From: Streptomyces umbrinus
GTDB taxonomy: Bacteria > Actinomycetota > Actinomycetes > Streptomycetales > Streptomycetaceae
Reading direction: 5' to 3'
Length of the DNA stretch: 64,000 bases
Assembly (NCBI RefSeq): GCF_030817415.1
Contig: NZ_JAUSZI010000002.1
Coordinates: 11,755,501 to 11,819,500, forward strand
Both the position numbers and the translations under genes were made by a program. Of the stretch, positions 1 to 10,517 are shown piece after piece. Position 1 is the first letter of the stretch; each line of letters opens with the position of its first letter. The notes beneath the pieces were generated by a model. The model was not told where the DNA came from. It was given only the letters and a program-made list of their open reading frames with translations, and ran no database searches.

Positions 1-474
1 GCGTGGGCCCGCTTCCTGAGCTCAGCTCGGAGGAGCCGCCCGCACCCGTGCCAGCCGCCCGGCATCCGGCTCAGGCGTTCGGGGACTTCACCCCAGGTGT
101 GCAGTGCGGCGGCCGCAGCTGTGGCGCGATGCCTTCTGGCGTCGTCAACGACGTGGGTCCGCTCCGCGTACCGGCATCGTGTGTCCAAGTCTTCACCGGT
201 GAACGTCAGCTCCCCTTCGTTTTCCTGGCCTTGACCGTCGGCGTCATGATCCGGTGGGCCGTCGATCTCCCGCCGGCAAGATATTTCTTCACACCAAACT
301 CAACTGCCGTCGGGAGCCCGCCGGTTACGCCCCGTCGACACCCACCGCGGCACCGCTGGTACCACAGTCGCGTTTATGACGCGTGACCGCGTCGCTGGTA
401 GTGGTGTCGGCGGGCGGTGTGCTGGTGTCTTCGTCGCCAGCGTGAGCGGCGCAGTTGAGCACAGGACGCCTCCT
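1..474. other. left edge, no confident gene
   Basis: No recognisable gene lies here. On the minus strand a frame stays open from about position 290 to the left edge and reads as an Arg-rich protein with a fairly GC-rich third codon position. It has an in-frame stop upstream and no start that I can defend. It could be the remains of a gene that continues past the edge. The A+T-richer stretch around 280-310 may be non-coding. Confidence 0.2.
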
Positions 475-1425
475 TCAGCTTCCGTTCGCGGCCGAGCGCG
501 GTGGCTGCCGTGCCTGGTTCCGGAACTGTGCGGGCGATGAGCCGACCACGCGGCGGAACGCGGTGCTGAACGCGCTCTCGGACAGGTAGCCCGTGGCCCG
601 TGCGAGCTCGGAGATCGTCAGAGTGTCGCGGGCGAGGGCGTCGCGCGCGAGGCTCATGCGCCATTGGATCAGGTACTCCAACGGCGGGACCCCGACGTGG
701 CTCTTGAAGGCCTGGGCGAACGTGGAACGCGACATGTGGCTGATCTCGGCGAGCTCCTTGAGGCTCCAGGAGTGGGCCACGTCCGCGTGCACGGCACGCA
801 GGGCGGCACCGATGCCGTCCTCGTTCAGGGCGCCCAGCCAACCGGTGGGCCGGTCTGTCTGACCGGCGTGAGCACGCAGCATGTGCACGAGCAGGATCTG
901 TGCGAGGTGGTTCTGCACCAGCGGGCCGCCGACGGCGGCGACACCGACCTCGGTGGCCAGGAGATCGATCAGCTGCGCGAGCCGCCCGCCATGAGGATCG
1001 TCCACGCGGACGATCACGAGCGGCGGCAGAAGATCGGTCAGGAGGGCCGCGTTACTGTCGTCGAACGCGATGTGCCCGACGCAGAGGTAGAGGTCCTCCT
1101 CGGACTCCGGGCCGATCCGCACGAACCCGTCTTGGGCACCCGCCCACACCTGCTCCGCAGGGCGCGGGCTTGCGTCGAGCGTGCTGGCCAGCACGTAAGG
1201 CGGGGGGTTGCCCAGCATAAAGGTGTCACCCTCATGCAGGAGCACCGGCTCGTGCCCTTCGAGGATCAACCAGCACGTGCCGCGCACGAGACCCCCGATC
1301 CGCACGTGCAAGAACGTGTCGAAGCGCAACGCCCACTCACCCACGGCCCGGAGGTTGGGCCCGATCACCGTGCGAGGCCGGAGCAGGCCGATCGCGTCAG
1401 CCACTGGATCCCGAAACCCGAGCAC
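475..1425 (-). CDS. AraC-family transcriptional regulator (cupin_6 + HTH_18)
   Basis: This is a one-component transcription regulator. Roughly the first 180 residues form an AraC-type cupin sensor (WLILEGHEPVLLHEGDTFML region). The last 100 carry two helix-turn-helix motifs, with WSLKELAEISHMSRSTFAQAFK in the first and the conserved ATGYLSESAFSTAFRR in the second. I chose the GTG at 1425. The upstream GTG at 1434 overlaps the AGGAGG ribosome site at 1434-1439, whereas the GTG at 1425 sits 8 bases after it. It is divergent from the SDR gene at 1548, and this arrangement usually means the regulator controls that neighbour. The inducer is unknown. Confidence 0.88.
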   Translation of the reverse strand: MLGFRDPVADAIGLLRPRTVIGPNLRAVGEWALRFDTFLHVRIGGLVRGTCWLILEGHEPVLLHEGDTFMLGNPPPYVLASTLDASPRPAEQVWAGAQDGFVRIGPESEEDLYLCVGHIAFDDSNAALLTDLLPPLVIVRVDDPHGGRLAQLIDLLATEVGVAAVGGPLVQNHLAQILLVHMLRAHAGQTDRPTGWLGALNEDGIGAALRAVHADVAHSWSLKELAEISHMSRSTFAQAFKSHVGVPPLEYLIQWRMSLARDALARDTLTISELARATGYLSESAFSTAFRRVVGSSPAQFRNQARQPPRSAANGS

Positions 1426-1547
1426 CGACGACACCTCCTGGACGATACGTAAAGAACGCCGGACTCTGCATTATGGATAGTATCCCCGATCTCCCGCAGT
1501 ATCGATGTCGAACGGATCGGCATCGAGACAGTGACGGAGACACTCAC

Positions 1548-2300
1548 ATGGGACAGCTGGAAGGCAAGACGTCGGTGGTCACCGGAGGCAGCACCGGTAT
1601 CGGTCTGGCCACCGCCGTCCGGCTGGCGGACGAGGGCGCGTACGTGTTCGTCACCGGCCGACGCGAGTCCGAACTGGAGGCCGCCGTCAAGACCATCGGA
1701 GCAGACCGGGCCACCGCGGTCGTCGGCGACATCTCGAAGCCGGAGGACCTGGACCGGCTCTACGAGGCGGTCCGGGCGCGAGGCGAGGGTTTGGACGTGC
1801 TCGTGGCAAACGCGGCGGTCGGTGCGTTCGTGACGCTGGAACAGACCACCGAGGAGCACTTCGACCAGACCTTCGCGGTCAACGTCCGAGGCACGCTGTT
1901 CACCGTGCAGAAGGCGTTGCCGCTGCTCAACGACGGAGCCTCGATCGTCCTGGTCGGTTCGACGGCCGGCGACCGTGGAGTAGAGGCGTTCGGCGCGTAC
2001 GCGGCGTCGAAGGCGGCCGTCCGGTCCTTCGCGCGGACGTGGTCCAACGAGCTCAAGGACCGTGGCATCCGGGTCAACGCGGTCTCGCCGGCATGGATCG
2101 AGACTCCCGGGGGCACCGCCGCTTTCGGCGACGAGGAGACCGCCCGGGCCGTCAAGGAGAATGTCGCCGCGACCGTGGCCAAGGGCCGCATGGGTCAGCC
2201 TGAGGAGGCCGCCGCAGTCGTGGCCTTCCTGGCCTCGGAACAGAGCAGCTACGTCGTCGGCGCGAACATCTACGTCGACGGTGGCACGAACCAGATCTGA
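1548..2300 (+). CDS. SDR-family NAD(P)-dependent oxidoreductase
   Basis: This is a classical short-chain dehydrogenase of about 250 residues. It has the cofactor motif TGGSTGIG near residue 14, the NAA(V) motif around residue 87, and the catalytic Ser with YAASK (Tyr and Lys) near 150. The C-terminal VVGANIYVDGG is typical of the family. I chose the ATG at 1548 because it begins MGQLEGKTSVVTGG; an upstream in-frame start would add 25 residues without homology. The substrate cannot be read from sequence. The divergent AraC regulator at 475-1425 probably controls it. Confidence 0.9.
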   Translation: MGQLEGKTSVVTGGSTGIGLATAVRLADEGAYVFVTGRRESELEAAVKTIGADRATAVVGDISKPEDLDRLYEAVRARGEGLDVLVANAAVGAFVTLEQTTEEHFDQTFAVNVRGTLFTVQKALPLLNDGASIVLVGSTAGDRGVEAFGAYAASKAAVRSFARTWSNELKDRGIRVNAVSPAWIETPGGTAAFGDEETARAVKENVAATVAKGRMGQPEEAAAVVAFLASEQSSYVVGANIYVDGGTNQI

Positions 2301-2342
2301 GCAGGCACCATACGGTGGGTGGCATCTGAAGCGTTCCAGGTT

Positions 2343-2918
2343 CTATGCCGCTACTACCAGGAGCGTGCGGTGAACCGCCCGTCGCCTCGCTTGCGCGGCC
2401 AGCAGCGGTCGGCGAGCTTGGTCATCTTCGCGCGCAGCCGTTCCAGCTTGCCGCGCACCTTCACCTGAAGGCCCAGTTCCTCGCCCACCGCCCTTACCTG
2501 GACGGGGCCGTCGGCGGCCCGCGCGATCGCCAGGATCTTGCGGCAGCCGGCGGGCGGAGCGGCCTCGTCGGGATTCTCGCTGCGGTGCGGGATCAGCAGG
2601 ACCGCCCGCCCCGCCAACCGGGCGGGAGTCGGGGCGGGTGTGCGCGGCGGCCTCCGCCGCGGCCCGGTCCTGCTCGGCCAGCCGGTTCAGGACCCGCTCG
2701 GCGATCAGCAGCTCCTCTCGCCCGGCCTGGACCTCCTGCAGCTGCCTGGCCAACTCCTCGGCCAGCGTGTCCAGTTCACTCCGGCGAGCCGTGATCCGCT
2801 CCAGCTCCTGGATGCCCACGCCCTCACCGCGGCATCTCCCTGTACCGACCCGGTGACGGACAGTAAGAGCGGCACGGTCCTCGGCGCGGCGGAACCCGAC
2901 AACGACTCCGGCCGGCAT
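2343..2918 (-). pseudogene. frameshifted remnant of a Streptomyces coiled-coil hypothetical protein
   Basis: Two minus-strand frames together make one protein. The upstream part is a coiled coil rich in Glu, Arg and Leu (IQELERITARRSELDTLAEE and following, about 2665-2830). The downstream part (about 2354-2610) contains a short helix-turn-helix-like stretch, QVRAVGEELGLQVKVRGKLE. They lie in different frames, so at least one indel has occurred near 2600-2640. I recognise the overall pattern as a Streptomyces hypothetical that often sits by insertion sequences, but I do not know its function. Confidence 0.55.
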
Positions 2919-3281
2919 GTCAGACGATCCTCACCGTGGACACCCGCCGACGGCCGGCATGAGTATCCCCCCGTCCCTCACGCCAGACCCGTGACCTGCG
3001 AACTTCACGTTGCGCAGACCTCGGTGGGCATGGAATCCGTCGCAGGCGCGCGTACTGCCGGTGCCTGGGCGCGGACGCTGGCGATGCGGTCGGCGCCTCA
3101 TGCAGTCCGGGTGGCATACCAGCGCGGCTGGTGGTTGTCGTGCGCGGTCAGGATCACAAGGACGACCGACTGGGATACGGCTGATGGTCCGCAGTGTCCC
3201 CGCCTGGCAGCCCAGTTGCGCTTCACGGACGCCGATGGCCATGCCTGACCGGCTCGCCCAAACGCCCGACGGCGACGTTAG
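2919..3281. other. 363-bp gap, no gene recognised
   Basis: Short frames are open on both strands, but none resembles a known family or has a convincing ribosome site. The stretch ends at the operator-like repeats upstream of the isochorismatase-like gene. Confidence 0.3.
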
Positions 3282-3326
3282 TTGACGTGTCAATCATCAG
3301 CATTTAGCGTAGGTGACGCGTCAACC
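3282..3326. promoter_or_regulatory. paired operator-like palindromes, TTGAC-NN-GTCAA type
   Basis: TTGACGTGTCAA lies at 3282-3293, and GGTGACGCGTCAACC at 3312-3326 with a perfect 10-bp core TGACGCGTCA. Their centres are about 31 bp apart, near three helical turns. They precede the hydrolase gene at 3438. Closely similar sites lie at 10091-10133. The binding protein is not identified; HxlR- or MarR-type regulators bind sites of this general form. Confidence 0.55.
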
Positions 3327-3437
3327 AAATGGTTTGGGGTCGCCAGTCCGGCCAGCCCGTATCTGCCACTGCGGGGCATCGAGATGTCGGTGCACTGCCG
3401 GAGACCCGCGGACGCAAAGTTCCAGAAGGGGAATCTC

Positions 3438-4094
3438 GTGAGTACTGAGAACAAGGCCGGACTCGGCGCGCTGCTGACGCCCGAGGAGAGCGTCCTCGCC
3501 CTCATCGACCACCAGCCGTTCCAGGTCGCCAACCTGCACAGCCACGAACCGACGATGGTCATCAACAACGCTGTCGGGCTCGCCAAGGCTGCCAAGGTGT
3601 TCGACGTTCCGACCATTCTGACAACCGTCCTGGAGGAGCGCGGTGGCTTTCTTGTCCAGGGTCTGCAGGATGTGTTCCCGGAGCAGAAGCCGATCAACAG
3701 GACCTTCATCAACACCTGGCAGGACGAGCGCGTCGTGGATGCCGTCAAGGCGACAGGACGCAAGAAGCTGATCATTGCCGGCCTCTGGACGGAGATCTGT
3801 GTGGCCATGCCGGCGATCCAGGCGGCGGGCGAGGGCTTCGAGGTCTTCGTCGTCACCGACGCGTCGGGCGGCGTCTCGAAGGAGGCCCACGACATGGCGG
3901 TGCAGCGCATGATCCAGGCGGGCGTGGCCCCGATCACCTGGATGGCCGTGCTGGGCGAGTGGCAGCGCGACTGGGCCCGCGAGAAGACCGTGGAGGGCGT
4001 GGCCGAGGTCCAGGCGCAGCATGGCGGTGCCAGCGGTGTGGCCTTCGCCTGGGAGATGCAACTCCTGGCCACGCCCACCGGAAGCGAGGCATGA
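3438..4094 (+). CDS. isochorismatase-family cysteine hydrolase (YcaC-like)
   Basis: This is a predicted hydrolase of the isochorismatase-like fold, 218 residues. The catalytic Asp is in ALIDHQPFQV (around residue 22), a lysine lies in the RKKLIIAG strand, and the Cys nucleophile is in GLWTEICVAMPA near residue 121. This is the arrangement of YcaC-type amidohydrolases of unknown substrate. I chose the GTG at 3438 because it follows AGAAGGGG by about 6 bases and gives the family's normal N-terminus. The two operator-like palindromes at 3282-3326 lie 110 bp upstream and probably control it. Confidence 0.87.
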   Translation: MSTENKAGLGALLTPEESVLALIDHQPFQVANLHSHEPTMVINNAVGLAKAAKVFDVPTILTTVLEERGGFLVQGLQDVFPEQKPINRTFINTWQDERVVDAVKATGRKKLIIAGLWTEICVAMPAIQAAGEGFEVFVVTDASGGVSKEAHDMAVQRMIQAGVAPITWMAVLGEWQRDWAREKTVEGVAEVQAQHGGASGVAFAWEMQLLATPTGSEA

Positions 4095-4110
4095 CAGCGC
4101 CGCTACGTCG

Positions 4111-4806
4111 GCACCGATCCGTATCGGGTACTGCCTGTCGTCAACCGGTCCCCTCGCGGACAACAGCCGGTCGGCCCGTCTCGCTCATGAAATCGGGCGC
4201 CAGGACGTCAACAGCCGATTCTCGGCGCCAAGTCGAATGCCGAGAAGTACGGCATACAGGTGGTTCACGAAGCCACGTATCCGCTGTCGACGGAGGATCT
4301 TGCTCCCGTATGTGACGCGGTCGCCCAAAGCGGCAGTGACCTGTTGTTCCTGTGTTCCTGGTTGGTCGACTCGGTAGGCCTGGCGCGCACCATCCGTTTT
4401 CATCACGTTCGGCCGAAGCCGGCCGACGGTGCCATGATCGGACCCCAGAACACGGCGGTGAGGACGAGGCTCGGCCCGCTGATCAACGGTTTCGTGAACT
4501 ACGGGCACTACATGGCTCCACTCGCCTATGCGCAGATGCAGGTGGTCGCCCAAGGACGGTCTCGACGACGCGAGCCTCTCGGCGTACGCGCGGCAGGTGA
4601 CCTTCCCGACCGTCATGGGCGATGTCAGGTTCGGCGCCAAGGGCGAGTCGCCGGAACCGGGTGTCCTGCAGGTCCAGTTCCAGGAAGTTTCCGGCCATGA
4701 GGTCGGTCAATTCCGGAACGGGGCGAGGCAGATCATCGTATCCCCACCGGAATCTTCTTCCGGCAACCTCAACTTCCCTTACACGGAAGCTCTCACCGCC
4801 GAGTGA
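4111..4806 (+). pseudogene. broken branched-chain amino acid/urea-type ABC transporter substrate-binding protein
   Basis: Pieces in three frames belong to a Peripla_BP_6 (AmiC/UrtA-like) protein. The N-terminal piece, IRIGYCLSSTGPLADNSRSA, starts about 4111. The middle piece (KYGIQVVHEATYPLSTEDLA to MIGPQNTAVRT) is at about 4245-4470. The C-terminal piece (MGDVRFGAKGESPEPGVLQV) is at about 4600-4750. The expected central segment after the first piece is missing. In the middle piece NY is joined directly to GHYMAP, which is a second deletion. A frameshift near 4550 separates the last part. An intact member has about 400 residues, so this copy cannot work. Confidence 0.75.
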
Positions 4807-4849
4807 CGGAGGCCGATCGCAGCCTTTCGAGAACGGGCCGCCGGGGATT

Positions 4850-5184
4850 CCGGCGGCCCGTTCGTCGGCCCGAGGGTCGGCCATCTTCCGCGGGGAGTCG
4901 ACGCGGCCCTCCAAGCCTCCGGAGGCCAGGGTGTGGTCTCATCGTCGACCGCCGTGGCGCCCTCGGCGTCGCTGGCCGGTGACAGCGGCACACCACCCTT
5001 CGTGACGACCGACGTTGCACCGAGTGCATAGGACCGCCGGCCTCACCAGGTGCTGCACCTCGTACTGTATGTATCCGTTGTACCGGCGCTCCGGTTCATC
5101 GAGCAGACCGAGACGGTGACAGTGGCGGACGGTGTTCACCGTCGTGTCCGCCGGCTCAGCAAGCTGGCGAGTGCTCCACGGCAT
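4850..5184 (-). pseudogene. frameshifted MerR-family regulator fragment
   Basis: The first 45 residues (MPWSTRQLAEPADTTVNTVR, then HCHRLGLLDEPERRYNGY) are a MerR winged helix-turn-helix with its N-terminal TRQLAE and GLLDEPERR motifs. After about 5050 the frame is lost. The continuation, GVPLSPASDAEGATAVDDE, resembles the MerR linker GVPLSQIAE but lies in another frame. No effector domain remains. The substitution P for L in LAEPADTT and C for Y in RHCHRLG also suggest decay. Confidence 0.65.
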
Positions 5185-5268
5185 GTCGTACCCCTCCCGC
5201 GTTCGAGGGGCGTATGTGGCGGTTCCGCGTCATGAGAAGCCGTCAGGGGAACAGCCGGTCATCCATCG

Positions 5269-6237
<969 letters not shown>

Positions 6238-6247
6238 TCATGCGCGC

Positions 6248-7555
6248 TCAACCGCCCTGACCTCCTCCCGTGATCGCGGCGTGTAGGTCAGCGTGATCCA
6301 TATTGTCCACGAGTGTGACTCGGCCGCCAACGCCGGGATCGGGATCGGGCATGATCGATTCCGGGTCGACGAGGTAGACCTCGTGACCATTCAGCGTCAG
6401 CCGGCGCGCGACCTCCAGAAGCACGCGCCGTGCCACGTCGTCGATCGAATAGACCCTTGTCAGGTCCACAGCCACCCTGACTTCCGAAGGTGAGATGTCC
6501 ATGGCTTTCCGAACTACTCTCTCGGCTCCGGCAAAGCCGATGCCACCTTGCAGTTGCAGGACCCGGAGCGCGTTCGGTCCGCTGCCAACGACATGGTTGG
6601 ACCGCACGACGGCACGCGCGGCGGCCGGGACCTCCATCACATGCAGACCCATGTCTGAAGAGAATCGTTCGAACAGTGACACCCCGCGAACGCTGTTCCC
6701 GTGACTATCCAGTCGTGGTGAGAACGTGCCAATGCCGATCTGTCCGGGGAGCGCGCCGATCAGGCCCCCGGCCACCCCGCTCTTTGCCGGAATACCGACC
6801 TGGGTTGCCCAGTCACCAGCGGCGTCATACATTCCACAGCTGAACATGACGCTCAGCACCTGACGCGCCACCGGTTCCGGCACCACCTGCTCACCCGAGA
6901 GAGGGTTTATCCCACGGTTGGCCAACGTCGCAGCCATCATGGCCAGATCTCGGGTGGTGACGAGTACGGAACACTGGCGGGTGTAGCCGTCCACGACGGC
7001 CCTTGGGTCCTTGGTGAGGACGTTGTGACTGCGGAGCATGTGTGCAATGGCGAGGTTGCGGTGCGCGTGCTCCATCTCTGACGCACATACCGCCTCATCC
7101 ATCTTCAGCCGACGACCGGCGAACGCCGACAGGCCGTGGAGCACACGCTCCACACGCTCTGTCGGATTGAGGTCCTCCGCGCCGGCCAGTGAGTGCACGG
7201 TGATCGCGCCGGCGTTGATCATGGGATTGAGGGGGCGCCCCGTATCGCTCTCGAGAGAGATCTCGTTGAACGCCTCTCCGGACGGCTCGACCCCGACTTT
7301 GGCGAGCACAGGGTCGAATCCGCGATCAGACAGGGCCAACGCATATATGAACGGCTTGGAGATCGATTGGATTGTGAATTCGATATCGATGTCACCGGCA
7401 CCATAGACCTCTCCGTCAATCATGGCAAAGGCCGCACCGAGGCGCTCGGTGTCCGCTGTCGCGAGCTCAGGGATGTATCCCGCCGGATCTCCGGACGTGT
7501 CCGACTCCACATCTCTCAGTGCCTCGGCCAGGTAGTCGGGAATGATTGGCCGCAT
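6248..7555 (-). CDS. glsA: glutaminase with C-terminal STAS domain
   Basis: The predicted reaction is hydrolysis of L-glutamine to glutamate and ammonia. The serine-dependent beta-lactamase-like glutaminase domain covers about residues 1-300. Its SxxK motif is in IQSISKPFIYAL (Ser about residue 52), followed by PMINAGAI, and ends with KSGVAGGLIGALPGQIGIG. A STAS domain follows (about 325-425; SPSEVRVAVDLTRVYSIDDV), as in other long actinobacterial glutaminases. I chose the ATG at 7555 because GGAGGA precedes it by 3 bases; earlier starts at 7570 and 7585 lack a site. It is a single gene. Confidence 0.9.
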   Translation of the reverse strand: MRPIIPDYLAEALRDVESDTSGDPAGYIPELATADTERLGAAFAMIDGEVYGAGDIDIEFTIQSISKPFIYALALSDRGFDPVLAKVGVEPSGEAFNEISLESDTGRPLNPMINAGAITVHSLAGAEDLNPTERVERVLHGLSAFAGRRLKMDEAVCASEMEHAHRNLAIAHMLRSHNVLTKDPRAVVDGYTRQCSVLVTTRDLAMMAATLANRGINPLSGEQVVPEPVARQVLSVMFSCGMYDAAGDWATQVGIPAKSGVAGGLIGALPGQIGIGTFSPRLDSHGNSVRGVSLFERFSSDMGLHVMEVPAAARAVVRSNHVVGSGPNALRVLQLQGGIGFAGAERVVRKAMDISPSEVRVAVDLTRVYSIDDVARRVLLEVARRLTLNGHEVYLVDPESIMPDPDPGVGGRVTLVDNMDHADLHAAITGGGQGG

Positions 7556-7679
7556 TCGTCCTCCATGCATAGCTGCAATCTTCACGCTGTGAGAACCGCG
7601 TTGCGTCCGACCTAGTACCAGGCTGCATCTGGCGGCGCTTCACGGCGGCACATTGCCGATGCAACCCCGGGGGATTACC

Positions 7680-8072
7680 TCACGTTTCGCCGAGCGCGGC
7701 GCGCGTGATTACTCCTATGTCGTCAGGTGTCGGCTGGCGAAACGCACCACCGTTCGCGATGAATTCGTCGCCTTGCACCTGCAGATGGCGAGCGAACATC
7801 GGGCACAGCGGCACGACGGTGATGTTTTCACGAATGCTGTCTGTGAGTGCCTTGCTTATGAGCAGCGCAACCAGATCACGTCCACCGAAATCCTGGCACA
7901 CCTCGGTATGGAAGAATATTCGTTCTTCGCTTGCGCCAGGTATGACGACGAAGTCGGCTGTGCCGACGGGTGTTCCGTCGGCGCGAACAATTGTGTAGGC
8001 GCTGATCGGGCTGGCGAGATCGAGATCGACCGTCACGGATGCACTGGTGTTGTGGGTGAACCCTTGAGTCAT
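7680..8072 (-). CDS. GNAT N-acetyltransferase, YjdJ-like
   Basis: This is a small (130-residue) acetyltransferase-fold protein of the YjdJ/Gcn5-related type. The core is ERIFFHTEVCQDFGGRDLVA, where the usual motif is FxHTEVxxxxxGxGLAxxL, followed by VVPLCPMFARHL. The second Gly of the acetyl-CoA loop is Asp here (GGRDL), so binding could be altered. A ribosome site, GAAGGG, lies 7 bases upstream. A second, shorter YjdJ-like gene lies at 14064. The substrate is unknown. Confidence 0.75.
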   Translation of the reverse strand: MTQGFTHNTSASVTVDLDLASPISAYTIVRADGTPVGTADFVVIPGASEERIFFHTEVCQDFGGRDLVALLISKALTDSIRENITVVPLCPMFARHLQVQGDEFIANGGAFRQPTPDDIGVITRAALGET

Positions 8073-8148
8073 CTGACTGCCCTTCTTCAGAGAGCGTCAC
8101 GGCGTGGCCACAGTTCTCCGGTCCGGCCGAGGTGCTTCTGTCTTTCTG

Positions 8149-8817
8149 TTATGAGTGCTCGAAGAGTCTTGTCGGAGCAGGGGCGGCGGTAAGCACGCGA
8201 AGCCGGTCGGCGTCGACATTGGCTCCGAAGGCGGGGGTTCCGGGCTCGAGCCGGACGCCCGCCGCGAGATCGCCGATGGTGAGTGGGTCGAATCCGAGAG
8301 TGTCGACCAGCGCAGACACGACGGCGAGATCCTCGGGCGAGTCACCGGCGATCGCGATGGCCTTGCGTCCGAGGCTGCCGGACGGACGAGCTCCGTCTTC
8401 GAGGTCGTGGTAGCCCATGTGGTTGAGGGCTTTCACGACACGTGCGGCCGTCAGGAACCGTTGAACGACTTCGCTCGAAGAGGTGTCGGGCGGGAGGATC
8501 GCTTCGCGGGGACCATCGACCTCCCACCAGTGGTTCATCGCATCGATGACCAGCTTTCCCCCCAGCTTCGGGACCGGGAGGTCGCGGTGTTTGCCGAGCG
8601 GGAGAGCGAGGACCACCACGTCGGCGGCCTCCGCGGCCTGGGCCGGCCACACGGCGGTCGCTCCGGGGGTGAGGATCTTGGCGGTAAGCGCGATCTTGGA
8701 GGGGTCACCGGACCCGGAGATCAGGACTCGACAGCCGGAGGCGACCGCCAGGCGCGCCACGACGGTGCCCAGTTTCCCGGCTCCCAGAATCCCGACAGTG
8801 GTGACGGGGCGGGTCAT
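8149..8817 (-). CDS. NADPH-dependent F420 reductase-like dehydrogenase
   Basis: This is a 222-residue Rossmann protein with [16 protein letters not shown] at the N-terminus. It matches the F420:NADP oxidoreductase/YrpG-like family, which lacks a separate substrate domain. [11 protein letters not shown] and [11 protein letters not shown] are further family blocks. The ATG overlaps the stop of the upstream luciferase-like gene (ATGA at 8814-8817), so the two are translationally coupled. The pair suggests that this enzyme supplies reduced flavin or F420, or acts on the same substrate. Which cofactor is used cannot be decided from sequence alone. Confidence 0.8.
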   Translation of the reverse strand: MTRPVTTVGILGAGKLGTVVARLAVASGCRVLISGSGDPSKIALTAKILTPGATAVWPAQAAEAADVVVLALPLGKHRDLPVPKLGGKLVIDAMNHWWEVDGPREAILPPDTSSSEVVQRFLTAARVVKALNHMGYHDLEDGARPSGSLGRKAIAIAGDSPEDLAVVSALVDTLGFDPLTIGDLAAGVRLEPGTPAFGANVDADRLRVLTAAPAPTRLFEHS

Positions 8818-9902
8818 CGTGTCGCTCCCGCCGTGGCCGCGGGCTGCTCGGTCAGAAGCTCGCGGACCCGAGGGATGACTTGGGTGCCGTACAACTCGAC
8901 CGAACGTAGACGTGCGGAGGCTGAAACGGTGCCGGCGGCGGAGTAAATCATGTCGAACCGGCCCGCGTTCAGTACTCGGACGGCATGGGCGATTTTGGTC
9001 GCGACCGTCTCAACCGAGCCGACATACAGCGACCCGCGGTCCACCTCGGCGTCGAATTCTTCCCGGCGGAGCGGCGGCCAGCCGCGCTGCCCCCCGATCC
9101 GGTCGCGGATCTCCTTGTACCCAGGGTAGAAGAGCTCCTTGGCTTCTTCGTCGGTGGAGGCGACGAAGCCGGGCGAATGCATTCCGATCGGCTGTGCGGT
9201 CGTGCCGAACTCCTCGCTGGCACGCCGGTACAGATCCACGTAGGGCGCGAACCGATCGGGGGCGCCGCCGATGATGGCGAGCATGAGCCCGAAGCCGTGT
9301 TGAGCGGTGCGGAGCACGGACTGCGGTGTCCCGCCAACCCCTACCCAGGTGTTGAGGCGTCCTGAATCGGTCTTCGGGTACACGTCCGCATTGTGCAGGG
9401 CGGCGCGCGTGGTGCCTTCCCAGGTGACCGGCCCCTCGTCCAGCAGACGGTGGAAAAGGTCGATCTTCTCCTCGAACAGCACCTCGTAGTCCTTCAGGTC
9501 GTACCCGAACAGGGGGAACGACTCGGTGAAGGAACCACGTCCGAGGATCACCTCGGCCCGGCCGTTGGAGAGCGCGTCGACCGTGGCGAACCGCTGGAAC
9601 ACGCGCACCGGGTCGTCCGAGGACAGCACTGTCACGCCCGAGGCGAGCCGGATGCGCTCGGTGGCGGTCGCGATGCCCGCCAGTACTGTCTCAGGGCTGG
9701 AGATCGCGTACTCGGGTCGGTGGTGCTCACCCAAGGCGACCACGTCGATGCCGACCTGGTCGGCAAGGACCGCTTCGGTCACTGCGGCGCGGATCGCCTG
9801 CGCGTGCGAGACGATCATGCCCTGGTCGTTTCGGGGCCGGTCTCCGAAGCTGTCGATGCCGAACTCGATTTGCGAGACATCCCTCGTGTTCACTTCGTTC
9901 AA
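8814..9902 (-). CDS. LLM-class flavin/F420-dependent monooxygenase
   Basis: This is a bacterial luciferase-like monooxygenase of 362 residues with the TIM-barrel blocks [40 protein letters not shown] and [11 protein letters not shown]. Such enzymes oxidise a substrate with reduced FMN or F420. The start is probably TTG at 9902; a GTG at 9893 is an equal alternative and neither has a strong ribosome site. It is the first gene of a two-gene operon with the reductase at 8149. Operator-like palindromes at 10091-10133 lie about 190 bp upstream. Confidence 0.85.
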   Translation of the reverse strand: MNEVNTRDVSQIEFGIDSFGDRPRNDQGMIVSHAQAIRAAVTEAVLADQVGIDVVALGEHHRPEYAISSPETVLAGIATATERIRLASGVTVLSSDDPVRVFQRFATVDALSNGRAEVILGRGSFTESFPLFGYDLKDYEVLFEEKIDLFHRLLDEGPVTWEGTTRAALHNADVYPKTDSGRLNTWVGVGGTPQSVLRTAQHGFGLMLAIIGGAPDRFAPYVDLYRRASEEFGTTAQPIGMHSPGFVASTDEEAKELFYPGYKEIRDRIGGQRGWPPLRREEFDAEVDRGSLYVGSVETVATKIAHAVRVLNAGRFDMIYSAAGTVSASARLRSVELYGTQVIPRVRELLTEQPAATAGATR

Positions 9903-10517
9903 CGCTTTCGTTGTGTCGGGGCGTGGCAGTGCACGGTTCGTGACGACCGGGCGGGACGTCGGTGCCGGCCGACCGGGACTTCGATCTCCCGCCCGCTCAT
10001 GAGGTGCAGGTATGACCTCCGCTTTTCAACCCGAACAGCAGGACTCGTGTCGCAGTCCCCTTTTTCACCCGCACCACCTCCGCCGATCTAGTTGACACGT
10101 AAACATGGCACCCTCCTGGTTGTCGTGTCAACCAGATCGTGGCATGGCTGGTGCAGCTGCACGTCAGCGAACTGGTGCCTGGTCCACAACCGGGCCGACC
10201 GGTGCTTGTTCGGGCCGTTCGCCGGCCGGTGTTCCAGACCAACGGTGATCGTCGACATCCTGACTGGACAATGAGTCGCTCCACAATCGGCGAAGCCTCT
10301 GTGCGTTGGCTCCAACTGCCGGTTGTGCGCTGGTCACCACCTCGGGCGAGACGTGACCCATGCTCTGCGCCGGGAGCGGGCACAGGGCGCGCCCGTGGGC
10401 TTCGTCGCGGAGCGGTAACCCGCTTTCGAACAGATCGAATGAGATGACCTCAACGGTCACGAGCTGGTCTCCGACGGTCGTCACAACCCGGCGAACCCAG
10501 CGGCGGTCAGCCTCTGA
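9903..10517. other. 615-bp intergenic region
   Basis: This is the leader of the luciferase-like operon, with the operator-like palindromes at 10091-10133. The rest, up to the 3' end of the AraC gene, contains only short frames that I do not recognise. Minus strand 10164-10484 is open but has no known family. Confidence 0.35.
10091..10133. promoter_or_regulatory. operator-like palindromes matching those at 3282-3326
   Basis: GTTGACACGTAAAC lies at 10091-10104 and GGTTGTCGTGTCAACC at 10118-10133. The half-site TTGAC/GTCAA and the spacing match the pair upstream of the isochorismatase-like gene. They probably mark a common regulator for both loci. Confidence 0.5.
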